A stretch of DNA of 64,000 nt from JASGIT01 sp047601665 (GTDB lineage Bacteria > Pseudomonadota > Gammaproteobacteria > Burkholderiales > Burkholderiaceae_C): positions 4,588,001-4,652,000 of the forward strand of contig JASGIT010000001.1 of assembly GCA_047601665.1 (NCBI GenBank), written 5' to 3'. Position 1 is the first letter of the stretch; each line of letters opens with the position of its first letter. Below the pieces are notes generated by a model. It ran no database searches and had not been told where the DNA came from. It worked only from the letters and a program-made list of their open reading frames with translations. Shown here piece by piece: positions 16,164 to 25,200 of the stretch. The translations under genes and the position numbers were made by a program.

Positions 16164-18428
16164 CTACGCTGCAGTAGCCGCGCCACCCTCATCCACCCGA
16201 CTCAACGGTGACTCACGGCCATGGAATGCGTGATCACCAGGAAGTGACCTCGCCCAGGACAGAGCCTCATCAAGGTTCAGGTACAGACTTGCATACGCCT
16301 TGCGCAAAAGTCCATCGGGTAACGCCCAATCCCACTTCTCGCGCTGTAGGTTGCTGACATCGGCCAGAAGCATGTCGAGCGGCGGAGGCTCATCCACCGC
16401 CGCATCAATAAGGGCATCGACGATGCTCTCGATACCTGAAGCCCCCTTGACGACTTCGATGCCCGGGCCGGCCGCATTGGCCGAATAGCCTCGCCGACGG
16501 AGCAGGCAAGCCAGCGCTTCGTTGGCGGCATCCCCGAGCCATGTCAGAAGCACCACTTCCCGCCCTTGATCCACCACGCAGCCGTTCGCCAGGTTTCGTT
16601 CGGCGTAGTTCGCCCTGCCATCGGCCAGGAACCGCTTGGCCACTTCATCCAAAAACGGCGGCACTTCGGAGGACTCGAACAATTGGCGCATTCGCTGGTG
16701 AACGCGCGTATGCGTGCGCCCTGCTCCACCCGAAAACAACGGCGGCGCTCCGCCACCAGAGCGAACGACAAATATGGTTTTTTGCTCCTCGTCAATGTCT
16801 TCCACCAGCCAGGTCCTGCCGGCAAACAGAATGCGCTGGCCCACACTGAGCATCTGCGATACCGGCAAAGTGCCGAGCGTTTTTCCGCCGCAGACAATAC
16901 GGAACTCCTCATCAGCGGCAAACGCGGCATAGAAGGTGTAATGGTTGACGAACTTCTCGCCAATACGGCCATGCAGCAAAAGACCGCTGGACTCCTGCAT
17001 CAACAGTTCTTTCTGGCCAAGATGGCGAACGAGTTCGACAAACTCACCTTTGTCCAGCCCAGCGAAAGGGGTTCCGGAAGCACAGAACATCGCATAGAGT
17101 TGCCCAATGGAAGCCCCACCGTTCTGCGCCACATAGGACAGCATTTGTTGAACCAGCGTCGACAAATGAACGCCATGCGCCATGGGCGGTTCGAACCAGC
17201 CCTCCAGGAGCAGCGAAATCATCGCCGTCACCTTCACCGTCTCCAGCCGAAGTTCGTCGGCGAGTGAGGGCTTCCCGCCAAGCGCGTTCTCCACGCTGTA
17301 GCCTCGCAAGATGGCCGGTTCTCCCTTGCGGCGGCCAGACCGCCCCAGGCGCTGCCGCAAGCTTGCCACCGACGGCGGCGGGCCGATCTGGGCCACACTC
17401 TTGACGGCGCCAATGTCGATGCCCAGCTCCAGCGTGTTGGTGCAGATAGCCGTCGCCGGGAATTCCTTCTGTTTCAGGGCAGCCTCAGTCTCCGAGCGTA
17501 TCTCTTTAGACAGGCTGCCGTGGTGCGGCCAGAACTCATTGGGCACCTTTTGTTGCTCGCACAGTCTGTTGAGAAGGTGCGTGTAGCGTTCGACTTCACG
17601 GCGAGAGTTCGGGAAGACCAGGTTGTTCGTGCCTCGCAAACCCTGGAAAAGATGCTGGGCGATCTTCGCTGGTGTGACGGGTTCCGGTTCCTCGTCGCCA
17701 TCCTCATTGCGCACGGCCATGGGTTCCTCGTACCCTTTGACCAGGACTCTCAGTTCACTGTGCGAGGATTTCGACTCCACCAGGGCGACCGATGCTCCCT
17801 GTCCCGGACGCAGGAAATCGGCCGCCAGGCGCATGTCGCCCAGTGTTGCCGAAAGACCCACTCGCGGCACTTGGCGACAGATGACCCGCTCGATACGGTG
17901 CATCAGGGATTGAAGCTGTTTGCCACGCTCTGAACCGATAAAGGCGTGAAGCTCGTCGACGACGAAGAACGCCAGCCGGTCGAACGCTGCACCGATCGAC
18001 GTGCCGCGATGGCACAACATCGCCTCCAGTGATTCCGGTGTGATGAGCAACACCCCCTGCCGCTTCGCCAGGAAGCGCGCCTTGGCCGAGGAAGAGATGT
18101 CGCCATGCCAGGGCCAGACTGGAATTTCCAGTTGCTCGCACAGTCGGTCGAGGCGCCCAAACTGGTCGTTGATGAGCGCCTTGAGCGGACTGATGTAGAC
18201 GATGAGCCCCAGCGGCTCCGCTCGAAGCAGATGCGTCAACGCCGGCAGGAATGCCGCCTCCGTCTTGCCAGCAGCCGTGGCGGCTGCCACGATGACGTCC
18301 CGTTCCGCCTTAACGATCAGCGGAATGGCCGCCTCCTGGGCATCTCTCAGCGACTCCCAACCTTCCGCCCATATGAAGCGCTGGACGCGCTCATCAAGCA
18401 GGAAGAAGGAAGTGCTGTCGCCGGACAT
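16164..18428 (-). CDS. sngC: DEAD/DEAH-box helicase, SngC of a Shango-type defence system
   Basis: This 754-residue superfamily 2 helicase has Walker A AAATAAGKTEA (about residues 48-58), motif II VVDELHAF (about 157-163), the SAT motif GLSATLGD and motif VI QRLGRSGRRKG. A long C-terminal part follows. It starts 18 bp after the ATPase gene and ends the three-gene operon 22141-16164. TerB protein, ATPase and helicase in this order match the published Shango anti-phage system (SngA, SngB, SngC). Helicase action on phage or recombining DNA is inferred. Confidence 0.87.
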   Translation of the reverse strand: MSGDSTSFFLLDERVQRFIWAEGWESLRDAQEAAIPLIVKAERDVIVAAATAAGKTEAAFLPALTHLLRAEPLGLIVYISPLKALINDQFGRLDRLCEQLEIPVWPWHGDISSSAKARFLAKRQGVLLITPESLEAMLCHRGTSIGAAFDRLAFFVVDELHAFIGSERGKQLQSLMHRIERVICRQVPRVGLSATLGDMRLAADFLRPGQGASVALVESKSSHSELRVLVKGYEEPMAVRNEDGDEEPEPVTPAKIAQHLFQGLRGTNNLVFPNSRREVERYTHLLNRLCEQQKVPNEFWPHHGSLSKEIRSETEAALKQKEFPATAICTNTLELGIDIGAVKSVAQIGPPPSVASLRQRLGRSGRRKGEPAILRGYSVENALGGKPSLADELRLETVKVTAMISLLLEGWFEPPMAHGVHLSTLVQQMLSYVAQNGGASIGQLYAMFCASGTPFAGLDKGEFVELVRHLGQKELLMQESSGLLLHGRIGEKFVNHYTFYAAFAADEEFRIVCGGKTLGTLPVSQMLSVGQRILFAGRTWLVEDIDEEQKTIFVVRSGGGAPPLFSGGAGRTHTRVHQRMRQLFESSEVPPFLDEVAKRFLADGRANYAERNLANGCVVDQGREVVLLTWLGDAANEALACLLRRRGYSANAAGPGIEVVKGASGIESIVDALIDAAVDEPPPLDMLLADVSNLQREKWDWALPDGLLRKAYASLYLNLDEALSWARSLPGDHAFHGRESPLSRVDEGGAATAA

Positions 18429-18446
18429 GCGTTCAGGCCGGGAGCA

Positions 18447-19751
18447 TCACATCTTGAACGAGGCGAATTCATCGCCTTCGTCCACCTCGACCTGCTGATC
18501 GGACGTCCCGCCCGTGTCCGCAGCGACCTCTATGCCACCCAGCAAGTCCTGCCATGCCGCGCCAGAGTTCTGTTCGAGCACGGCAAGCATGTTGATGAAG
18601 GCTGTGATGGTCGTGCGCGGCGTTCGAAAATACGTATCGCCGATGCGTTTGGAGCAGTGCTCCATGAAGCTGAAGATACCTTGGTCCGGCACGAGAAACT
18701 TGTCGGCCTCGCCGAAGGCATAGACGAAACGAATCTTCTGCAGCAGGACGTAGAAGTCCTCGGGCGTAAGACTCGACAGCCGGACCACCGGGCCACTGAA
18801 GTCGACCAGCCCGTCCGAGGCGAAGGTGTTTTGTGCGAGGCGGCTCTGCAAGGCCGGATAGCTGTAGAGTCCCCGCCGGGTGTCCAGCAGGAACTCGGGT
18901 GTCCCGCCCAAGACAAACCCAAGGCCGACGGCCGTGCCCTGCAGCGAGTCGTTGAGGATGCGCAGGATCTGTTCGTAGTTCGCATTGCGGGCCTGCGTGT
19001 TGGCCAGCTTGTAGAGATTGACCAGTTCATCCAGACCAACCAGCAGGCCTGCGAAGCCGGCCAGGCGCACGAAGCGCGCCATGAGCTTGAGTTGGTCATA
19101 GACCTCGGAATCGTCAACGATGCTCCGCACGCCGAGCGCCTGCCTGGCATCTGTCTTGGTGGCGAACTCCCCCCGCAGCCAGCGGATGGCATCGGACTTT
19201 AGCTTCTCGTTGCCCTCTTCATAGCCACGGCAGTAAGCCGCGATGACATCCGCAAAGTCGTAGCCGTTCACCAGTTCAGTCAATTGGTCGAGCTTCTGGC
19301 GCAAGAGCGCTTCAGTCGATTGGCCCGACGCCTTGGCCTCAGTCTTGGTCGTGGCGATGAACTTCTCGACGATGCCCGCCAGCGCACCGCCATCCGGCTT
19401 CGTTCGGGTCGACAGGTTGCGCATGAGTTCGGCGTAGAGGGAGCGGGCCTGGCCGCCGCTGGCGTGAAGACGCCGATCCGGGTTCAGGTCGGCCGTCGCC
19501 ACCACGAGCTTCTTCTCCAGTGCCACGGCACGCACCAGGTTCAGAAAGAAGGTCTTGCCAGCGCCGTACTCACCGATGACGACACGAAATGCCGAACCCC
19601 CATCAGCGATGCGGGCGATGTCGGCCACCAGCGTCTCGATTTCCCGGGCGCGGCCGACCTGGATAAGGTGCTGGCCGCTGCGGGGCACGACACCCGCGCG
19701 CAACGATTGGATGACCGCATCACGGTCTCTGGGGCGGATCGGTGCATTCAT
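18447..19751 (-). CDS. sngB: P-loop ATPase, SngB of a Shango-type system (BrxD/DUF2791-like)
   Basis: This 434-residue ATPase has Walker A VIGEYGAGKTFFLN (about residues 58-71) and Walker B GLLVGLDELVN (about 235-245). The fold resembles the BrxD-type ATP-binding proteins of BREX systems. It overlaps sngA by four bases (ATGA) and is followed closely by the helicase, so the three products are made together. Annotation as a BREX component alone would be misleading, because no pglX, pglZ or brxC is nearby. Confidence 0.87.
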   Translation of the reverse strand: MNAPIRPRDRDAVIQSLRAGVVPRSGQHLIQVGRAREIETLVADIARIADGGSAFRVVIGEYGAGKTFFLNLVRAVALEKKLVVATADLNPDRRLHASGGQARSLYAELMRNLSTRTKPDGGALAGIVEKFIATTKTEAKASGQSTEALLRQKLDQLTELVNGYDFADVIAAYCRGYEEGNEKLKSDAIRWLRGEFATKTDARQALGVRSIVDDSEVYDQLKLMARFVRLAGFAGLLVGLDELVNLYKLANTQARNANYEQILRILNDSLQGTAVGLGFVLGGTPEFLLDTRRGLYSYPALQSRLAQNTFASDGLVDFSGPVVRLSSLTPEDFYVLLQKIRFVYAFGEADKFLVPDQGIFSFMEHCSKRIGDTYFRTPRTTITAFINMLAVLEQNSGAAWQDLLGGIEVAADTGGTSDQQVEVDEGDEFASFKM

Positions 19752-22141
19752 GCTTCCAGCTTCTCCAATAGTTCAGGGTTCACGGTCACGACATCCTCGC
19801 CCTCGGTGAACGGTACGTCGTGCAGGTCGAAGGCCGCCTCATTGAGAGTTTCAATGGCGCCGTCGAGCATCAGGTCCAGATCTGCTGCTGCATCGCCGAG
19901 TTCGTCCTTCGTCCACTCCGGCCGCGACAGCAGCAGGCGTGCGAGCGCACTGTGCGCCTCGTCCAGGCCAAGCAGTCCAGGTGGCGTCGGCTCCACATCG
20001 CCTTCAGGCTCGGGTTCGGCGAACACCGGCTCGGGCGGGCTCTCCTCCTTGAAGATACCCGACAGCAGCGCCGATACGGCTTCGGTGTCCTTCTGGAGGG
20101 CGGCAATGCGCGCGGGATCGAGTTTGAACCCGGTTTCTTCGACCTTCGCGGCAGCCGCCGCCATTGGTTTCGCCCCCGCAGCTACTGCATGCACGTCGGA
20201 AAACACCTTCGTGGGCTCGACGCCGAGAGCCTTGTAGACCTTCTCCAGCATCTTCACTTCTGTCGGCGACACATTTCCATCGGACTGCGCAACCGTGGCC
20301 ATGAAGGCGGCTATGGTCTCTTTGGCGCCAGCGTCCAGCGGCTCCAGCTTCTTTCTGAGCGTGGTCAGCGATGCCGGCGTCGTCATCAGCAGACGCAGGT
20401 GCGCCAGAAGCCTGCGGACATGGTTCGGAGTGAGATGCGCCCAGGACTGCACTTGCGCCCGGAGATACCCCATTTCCTCGACACTAAACTCGCCATCAGC
20501 CGCAGCCACGGCCGATGCCAAGTCCAGCGTCAACGCGGCGGCTTGATAGTCCGGCGTCGAGCGGCTGGTGACCTCTCCTGGCGGGACGGAGAACAGCACG
20601 ACCTTCTCATCCGCCTTGGGCAGCTTGGCGCCACCGAGAACATCGGGCTCGATGCCAATGTTCAAGGATTCGAGAGCTCGCGCCAACGCCAGCGTTCGGT
20701 CCCTCGTCAGCGTCGTTTTCGCATCCAGACTGCTAAGCAATTCTTGGAACGACATGGCGACCATTCCCTCGCCCATGCGCGCTTTCAGGGCGTGCAAGGC
20801 CTTCTGGGCACCTTCGGGCCACAACGTGGCGGGCAATTGCAGCAGCCCCTCCAGCGCATGCCTGGAATCCGGGTTCCGCCCCACATAGCGGCTGAACGGC
20901 TCCAGTTCCTTCGTGGCCGCCTCAACAACCTGGCGCAGCTTGTTGATGGGCCCTGTAAGGACCGTGACGTCGGGCGTGTTCCCAAAGGACAGGCTCAAAT
21001 CCGTGTATCCGCGAAAGCCAGCAGAGGCGGGGCGATGAACCAGCTTGATCTTGGTCTTGTTCCTGGGAAGAACCAAGCCCTCTCCAAACGTCTCGTGGTA
21101 CTTGGATATGAACAGCTTGTCGAACTCCTCTGCGCAACGCGTTGCTGGTGTTCGCAGGTAGTTGGTCGGATCCAGCTTGGCCCAGGCCAGTGCCAGTTGC
21201 GCCGGCACCGGCACACCATCCACCGCCGCCTGCCCCAGGGCGACACGGATGTATAGCGGCACCTCATAGGTCTTGGGAAAACTCGGAATGGGCTTGAGAT
21301 AGGCTTTCTCGGGGTGCTCGGCCAGCGAGACCCAATCGAGCAGCGAACCGGCGTAGCTTTGGAATGAGCCCGACTTGGCGCCATAAATGTCCAGCAGCCG
21401 ACGCAGCTCTGCCGCAATCATGGGCCAATCGCCCTTGGCCGCTTCGTCCTTCGAGGCATCCAGAATGGCGCGACGCTCCAACCCGTAGAAGAAGATGAAG
21501 ACGTACCCGACATCCGCCTCGGGATCCTGCCTGCCGCCCGCCAGCCAATTCAGGTAGGCCCGCCGGGCGGAAGGCGAAATTTCCGAGTAGCTCGGCCAGT
21601 AACCCATCTGCCGCTCTGTGTAGTCGCCATGCGACGCAACAGACTTCGACGGGTCGATGAGGCACGGATCATTGCCACCCATGGGCGTCGGCAATGACGT
21701 ACCAACATAGACAAGGCCACCGGAAATCGAGACACCGCCGACTTCTACCACTTCTCCGGCAGGGACCCAGGCGCCGGGACCGAAGCGCTCGGGCGCGGCC
21801 GGAATCCGAAACGACGGTGCAGTAGGCGCCGGGCTCGCCGCGACCGGTACAGGCTGCTGCTCATCCGAGAGCCGGCTGGCCACGCGAGAACTGACCGGCA
21901 CAACCGGTGCACGACTCTCGGGACGAGGGGCAGCGGGAGCGGGAGCGGGACGAGCGGCCTCCTGTGGGGCCGCTTGCGCACTGCCCTTGGACTTGAGATA
22001 GAGATAGATGCCGACGCCAACGACGGCGAGCACTCCAACCCCGATCCAGACCTCGCGCGGAATGGCGGCCAGTAGCACCAGCAGCCCCACGACGACTGCG
22101 CCAATTCCCCCTCCGACCCCCGCTTTCTTTCGCCTTGCCAT
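19748..22141 (-). CDS. sngA: TerB-domain membrane protein, SngA of a Shango-type system
   Basis: This 797-residue protein has two hydrophobic segments near residues 10-27 and 31-49, then a Pro/Ala-rich linker. A TerB-N domain begins near RFGPGAWVPAGE (residue 119). A TerB-like helical domain with the DGEFSVEE and DGNVSPTE acidic motifs follows, and a TerB-C type tail (LDLMLDGAIETLNEAAFD). The start at 22141 has a strong AGGAGG site 7 bases upstream; the frame continues upstream without such a site. TerB domains bind metal in tellurite and stress systems. Here the protein is probably the membrane-tethered sensor (inference). Confidence 0.87.
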   Translation of the reverse strand: MARRKKAGVGGGIGAVVVGLLVLLAAIPREVWIGVGVLAVVGVGIYLYLKSKGSAQAAPQEAARPAPAPAAPRPESRAPVVPVSSRVASRLSDEQQPVPVAASPAPTAPSFRIPAAPERFGPGAWVPAGEVVEVGGVSISGGLVYVGTSLPTPMGGNDPCLIDPSKSVASHGDYTERQMGYWPSYSEISPSARRAYLNWLAGGRQDPEADVGYVFIFFYGLERRAILDASKDEAAKGDWPMIAAELRRLLDIYGAKSGSFQSYAGSLLDWVSLAEHPEKAYLKPIPSFPKTYEVPLYIRVALGQAAVDGVPVPAQLALAWAKLDPTNYLRTPATRCAEEFDKLFISKYHETFGEGLVLPRNKTKIKLVHRPASAGFRGYTDLSLSFGNTPDVTVLTGPINKLRQVVEAATKELEPFSRYVGRNPDSRHALEGLLQLPATLWPEGAQKALHALKARMGEGMVAMSFQELLSSLDAKTTLTRDRTLALARALESLNIGIEPDVLGGAKLPKADEKVVLFSVPPGEVTSRSTPDYQAAALTLDLASAVAAADGEFSVEEMGYLRAQVQSWAHLTPNHVRRLLAHLRLLMTTPASLTTLRKKLEPLDAGAKETIAAFMATVAQSDGNVSPTEVKMLEKVYKALGVEPTKVFSDVHAVAAGAKPMAAAAAKVEETGFKLDPARIAALQKDTEAVSALLSGIFKEESPPEPVFAEPEPEGDVEPTPPGLLGLDEAHSALARLLLSRPEWTKDELGDAAADLDLMLDGAIETLNEAAFDLHDVPFTEGEDVVTVNPELLEKLEA

Positions 22142-22291
22142 GCTTTGCACCCTCCTACCGCTGCAAACATTCGTTACGAATATTGTGCAGGCAATCAGGA
22201 ACACCCTACTTCCTTGCTCGCATTTGGGAAGGCGCGCGATCTTTATATGGCGTAACCGATGACAACCGCTCCAAAACGAGGAACGCGCAGC

Positions 22292-22836
22292 TTGGCTGGA
22301 CGTTCATGTTGTGCCGGGTCAGCTCCTGGCCCACCTGGTTGATGCTGTCCTGGGCGCTGTCGCGTCCGGCGATCACGATGCGGTTACCGTTCTGGCGGTT
22401 CTCCGGCGCGGCCAACTCGGCGCCCACGCCCAGCAGCGTGGTCAGCGCTGCACCGGCGACGATGCGGCCCCAGTGCCTGTCCACGTCATCCTCCAGCCCG
22501 GCATAGCCCGCCGGGTCGGTGCCCACCAGGTTGTCGAGCGTCAGCGAAGACGTGTCGGGCAAGATGATCCGGTTCCACACCATCTGCACGCGGCTCTGCC
22601 CAAAGCTCACCTGGCTGTTGTAGCGCCCGAGGATGCGCGAGCCCTGCGGGATCAGCAGGAAGCGCCCCGTGGCCGTGTCGTAGACCGGCTCCGTCACCGT
22701 GGCGATCACGTCGCCCGGCAGGTCGGACTTGATGCCCGTCACCAGCGCCGCCGCGATCACCGTTCCGGCCATGACCTGGTACGGCGAAGCCGGGGGAGTC
22801 AGTTGGCCGGAATTGCGGGTTTCCGTAGAACCGCCG
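22292..22836 (-). pseudogene. trbI: trbI (VirB10-like) fragment, copy 1
   Basis: The frame codes the C-terminal half of a TrbI conjugation protein: SGQLTPPASPYQVMAGTVI, GDVIATVTEPVYDTATGR, RIVAGAALTTLLGVGAEL and ending near NMNVQP. It is about 95 percent identical by eye to the copy at 26414. It is cut at 22836 by an IS66 end and loses similarity below 22292, so it lacks both termini. It is a leftover of a Tn4371-like ICE. Confidence 0.85.
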
Positions 22837-22906
22837 TAAGCGTCTGGCGATGCCATCTTGAAGAGTGGCCTCTGTCGTAGCAGGCTCATGGCGACTAGAC
22901 CTTCGC

Positions 22907-23314
22907 ATGAGCATGACAACTTCTCCCACCCCAACCGGACCAAGGCGCCCGTTCCAGCGCTACAGCGGGCAGTTCAGGGCCCAGGTGATCGAGGCCTACC
23001 GCCAATCCAGCGACACCATCTCCGCTGTGGCGCGCGCCCATGGCATCAAGCCCGATCTTCTGCAGCGCTGGATCAGCGACGCTGGCGTGCGCGATGAGCA
23101 TAGGACTGATGGGGCTGCACAGAGCACCTGCATGGCGAGTGCCGAGATGCACGGCACCACAACCTTCCTGCCCATTGCCATCGAGGCGGGCCCGAGCCGC
23201 TCGGCAACAAGCATCTGCATCGAGCTCAACATCGCAGGCACGCCTGTCACCGTGCATTGGCCGCTCGACGCGGCATCCTCCAGCGCTGCATGGCTGCGTG
23301 AGGTGCTTCGATGA
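22907..23314 (+). CDS. tnpA: IS66 accessory protein TnpA
   Basis: This 135-residue protein contains the helix-turn-helix of IS66 Orf1 / IS3-type helper proteins (GQFRAQVIEAYRQ, VARAHGIKPDLLQRWI) and a C-terminal part ending AWLREVLR, as usual. It overlaps tnpB by four bases. It is probably non-functional without tnpC. Confidence 0.85.
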   Translation: MSMTTSPTPTGPRRPFQRYSGQFRAQVIEAYRQSSDTISAVARAHGIKPDLLQRWISDAGVRDEHRTDGAAQSTCMASAEMHGTTTFLPIAIEAGPSRSATSICIELNIAGTPVTVHWPLDAASSSAAWLREVLR

Positions 23315-23649
23315 TCCGCATCGACGCCGTGTGGCTGGCAGTGCAGCCCATCGACATCCGGGCGGGCGTGGACAGTCTGCTCGCACGCGTGGTGCAGGTC
23401 TTCGGTTCGGCCCACGCGCACCACGGCTACCTCTTTGCCAATGTCCGAGCCAACCGCATCAAGCTGGTGGTGCATGATGGCTTCGGCGTCTGGTGCGCCA
23501 CGCGACGCCTGCACCAGGGCGGCTTCGTGTGGCCGCGCCGTGCGGCGGGCACTTCGTCCCTCACGCTCACACGCGAGCAGTTCGATGCCCTGGTGCTGGG
23601 CCTTCCCTGGCAGCGCCTGGAGCAGATCAAGACGATCACCCGGATGTGA
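23311..23649 (+). CDS. tnpB: IS66 accessory protein TnpB (Orf2)
   Basis: This 112-residue protein shows the IS66 Orf2 signatures DIRAGVDSLLARV, GYLFANVRANRIKLVVHD and GFGVWCATRRLHQG. The usual 'W..lspeqf..L..Gl.W' region is seen as LTREQFDALVLGLPWQRL. It is full length. The tnpC gene that should follow within a few bases is absent. Confidence 0.9.
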   Translation: MIRIDAVWLAVQPIDIRAGVDSLLARVVQVFGSAHAHHGYLFANVRANRIKLVVHDGFGVWCATRRLHQGGFVWPRRAAGTSSLTLTREQFDALVLGLPWQRLEQIKTITRM

Positions 23650-24014
23650 GCGCCGCTGCAGGCACTGCAGTGGCCAGGCACCGGGCAATCGGCGGATGCC
23701 CCGATGGTTTGGCGCCAGGGTGCTGCGCTCGTGCGTTCTGTACTCAGTCACGGGCTCGATCACCCCAGCCGCTACCAAACTGCACAGGCCGGTCTGGCCG
23801 CCTCAACGGCGTTCAGACTCTACCGCGATGGTCTGGTTTAAAGATACAAGCTACATGGCAAAGGACAAGCCACGCCCCGCTCGCGCTTTCTGACTTCTAC
23901 CGAACGCATCTGCTCGCGCACTGCCCTGTGCCTGCTGGGCTTTGGCGAGTCCAGCTACCACCACCCAGTGAGCTACAACCAATACATATAACACGGCCAT
24001 GATTGACAACACGT

Positions 24015-24043
24015 CCATGTTAAATAAAATGGCCATGTTAAAT
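24015..24043. repeat. Direct repeat CCATGTTAAAT x2 before the two-gene module
   Basis: CCATGTTAAAT occurs at 24015-24025 and 24033-24043, spaced 18 bp start to start. It lies just upstream of the ATG at 24056 in an AT-rich promoter-like stretch. It is a candidate operator for the winged-helix protein encoded next. The 230 bp from 23824 to 24055 hold no gene. Confidence 0.4.
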
Positions 24044-24055
24044 CAATAAACTCAT

Positions 24056-25195
24056 ATGTCAGCCCCTCTATCGCCAAACAGACGCGTAGCGCCTGCTGAG
24101 CAGTACGCTGCCGATTTCTTCCGCGCCCATGACTGGTTCGTGGAAGTGCCCCCTGGTATCCCAAACGGCGCGGACTTGATCATCCAGCGCGGGAAGCAGC
24201 GGTTCGTTGTCGAGATCAAAGCGCTCTCCGAAAGCCGCCCAGACCGCGTGCTGCCGATGCTCTCGATGGCGATTCTTCAAGCCCAGGCCGCGGCCGAAGA
24301 GTTCAACAACGCCCTCCCCCTTGCGATCGTTCATGTACCAGAGTTATCCCCCGCGTTGGCAAAGCACGTGGACTCGTTTGCCCAGAGATTCGCGAAGGAT
24401 GTGGCTGTCGGCCTCATCTCTGGACGCGGCGAACAATATTTCAGCGGCACGGCGTTTCAAGAGCTGAATCGATTGCCAGAAGAATCCAGGCGCTCCGCGG
24501 CCGCTCGCCCACCGCAAGCCATCAACCTGTTCTCGGATCTCAACCAGTGGATGCTGAAGCTCCTCCTGGCATGGGACCTGCCCGAAGGCCTGCTGAACGC
24601 CCCGAAGAAGAAATTTCGCAACGGCTCCGACCTGGCCGAAGCTGCGCAGGTGTCCGCCATGAGCGCATCGCGATTCCTGCAGCAACTGCGCAGCGAGGGG
24701 TACCTGAGCGATTCATCCCCCCATTTGAAGCTCGTCCGCCGCGAAGAACTGTTTCGCCGCTGGGGAGCCGCCGCAATGCGTTCCAGCCCGGAGATGCCAT
24801 GCCGCTTTCTTCTCAGGGCCCCCGTCGCCCAACAAACCCGAGGGCTGTTGGGCAGGCATGCGAAAGATGCTTGCCTGGGGCTTTTTGCCGCTGCCGATGA
24901 ACTGAACATTGGGCACGTCAGTGGCGTGCCTCCGTATGTCTACGTCCGCAAGCTGCCTCAGGTGAGCTCACCCGACTGGCCAGAGCTGATGGCCTCACCG
25001 TCCGAGCGGCCAGACCTGATCCTGCGGCAAGCGCCTTTCCCACAATCGACGTTCAGAGGGGCCATCGATCGAAACGGGCTCATGGTGACCGACGGCATCC
25101 AAACATGGCTGGATACCATGCACCATCCGACGCGGGGCGTTGAGCAATCCGACCTGATTTACGAGAAAGTTCTTTCGCCGATTGTTGGAAGCTGA
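24056..25195 (+). CDS. PD-(D/E)xK-like and winged-helix protein, partner of a nucleotidyltransferase
   Basis: This 379-residue protein is not recognised as a named family. The N-terminus resembles a PD-(D/E)xK nuclease core: an early Glu (AEQYAA, residue 15), then NGADLIIQRG (Asp 40) and FVVEIKA (Glu 53, Lys 55). Around residues 188-220 a winged-helix pattern is visible (GSDLAEAAQVSAMSASRFLQQL, shortened: DLAEAAQVS then RFLQQLRSEGYL). The C-terminal 130 residues resemble the variable part of AbiEi-type antitoxins (weak). The nucleotidyltransferase gene begins 5 bp downstream. A toxin-antitoxin or defence role is inferred from this pairing. Confidence 0.75.
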   Translation: MSAPLSPNRRVAPAEQYAADFFRAHDWFVEVPPGIPNGADLIIQRGKQRFVVEIKALSESRPDRVLPMLSMAILQAQAAAEEFNNALPLAIVHVPELSPALAKHVDSFAQRFAKDVAVGLISGRGEQYFSGTAFQELNRLPEESRRSAAARPPQAINLFSDLNQWMLKLLLAWDLPEGLLNAPKKKFRNGSDLAEAAQVSAMSASRFLQQLRSEGYLSDSSPHLKLVRREELFRRWGAAAMRSSPEMPCRFLLRAPVAQQTRGLLGRHAKDACLGLFAAADELNIGHVSGVPPYVYVRKLPQVSSPDWPELMASPSERPDLILRQAPFPQSTFRGAIDRNGLMVTDGIQTWLDTMHHPTRGVEQSDLIYEKVLSPIVGS

Positions 25196-25200
25196 CACAG

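Larger units (their letters stand above)
22837..23823 (+). mobile_element. IS66-family element, internally deleted (no tnpC)
   Basis: The left end begins GTAAGCGTCTGG, a typical IS66 terminus, placed exactly where trbI copy 1 stops matching copy 2. The right end (CAGACTCTAC at 23814-23823) is a degenerate inverse of the left. Intact tnpA and tnpB are present, but the DDE transposase tnpC, which should follow tnpB, is missing; about 170 bp without coding sense remain. No 8-bp target duplication flanks the ends, which suggests deletion or rearrangement after insertion. Confidence 0.7.

Noticed and set aside
18447..19751. BREX system called from the BrxD-like ATPase
   Set aside because: No pglX, pglZ, brxC or brxA genes are nearby. 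The TerB, ATPase and helicase trio fits Shango instead.
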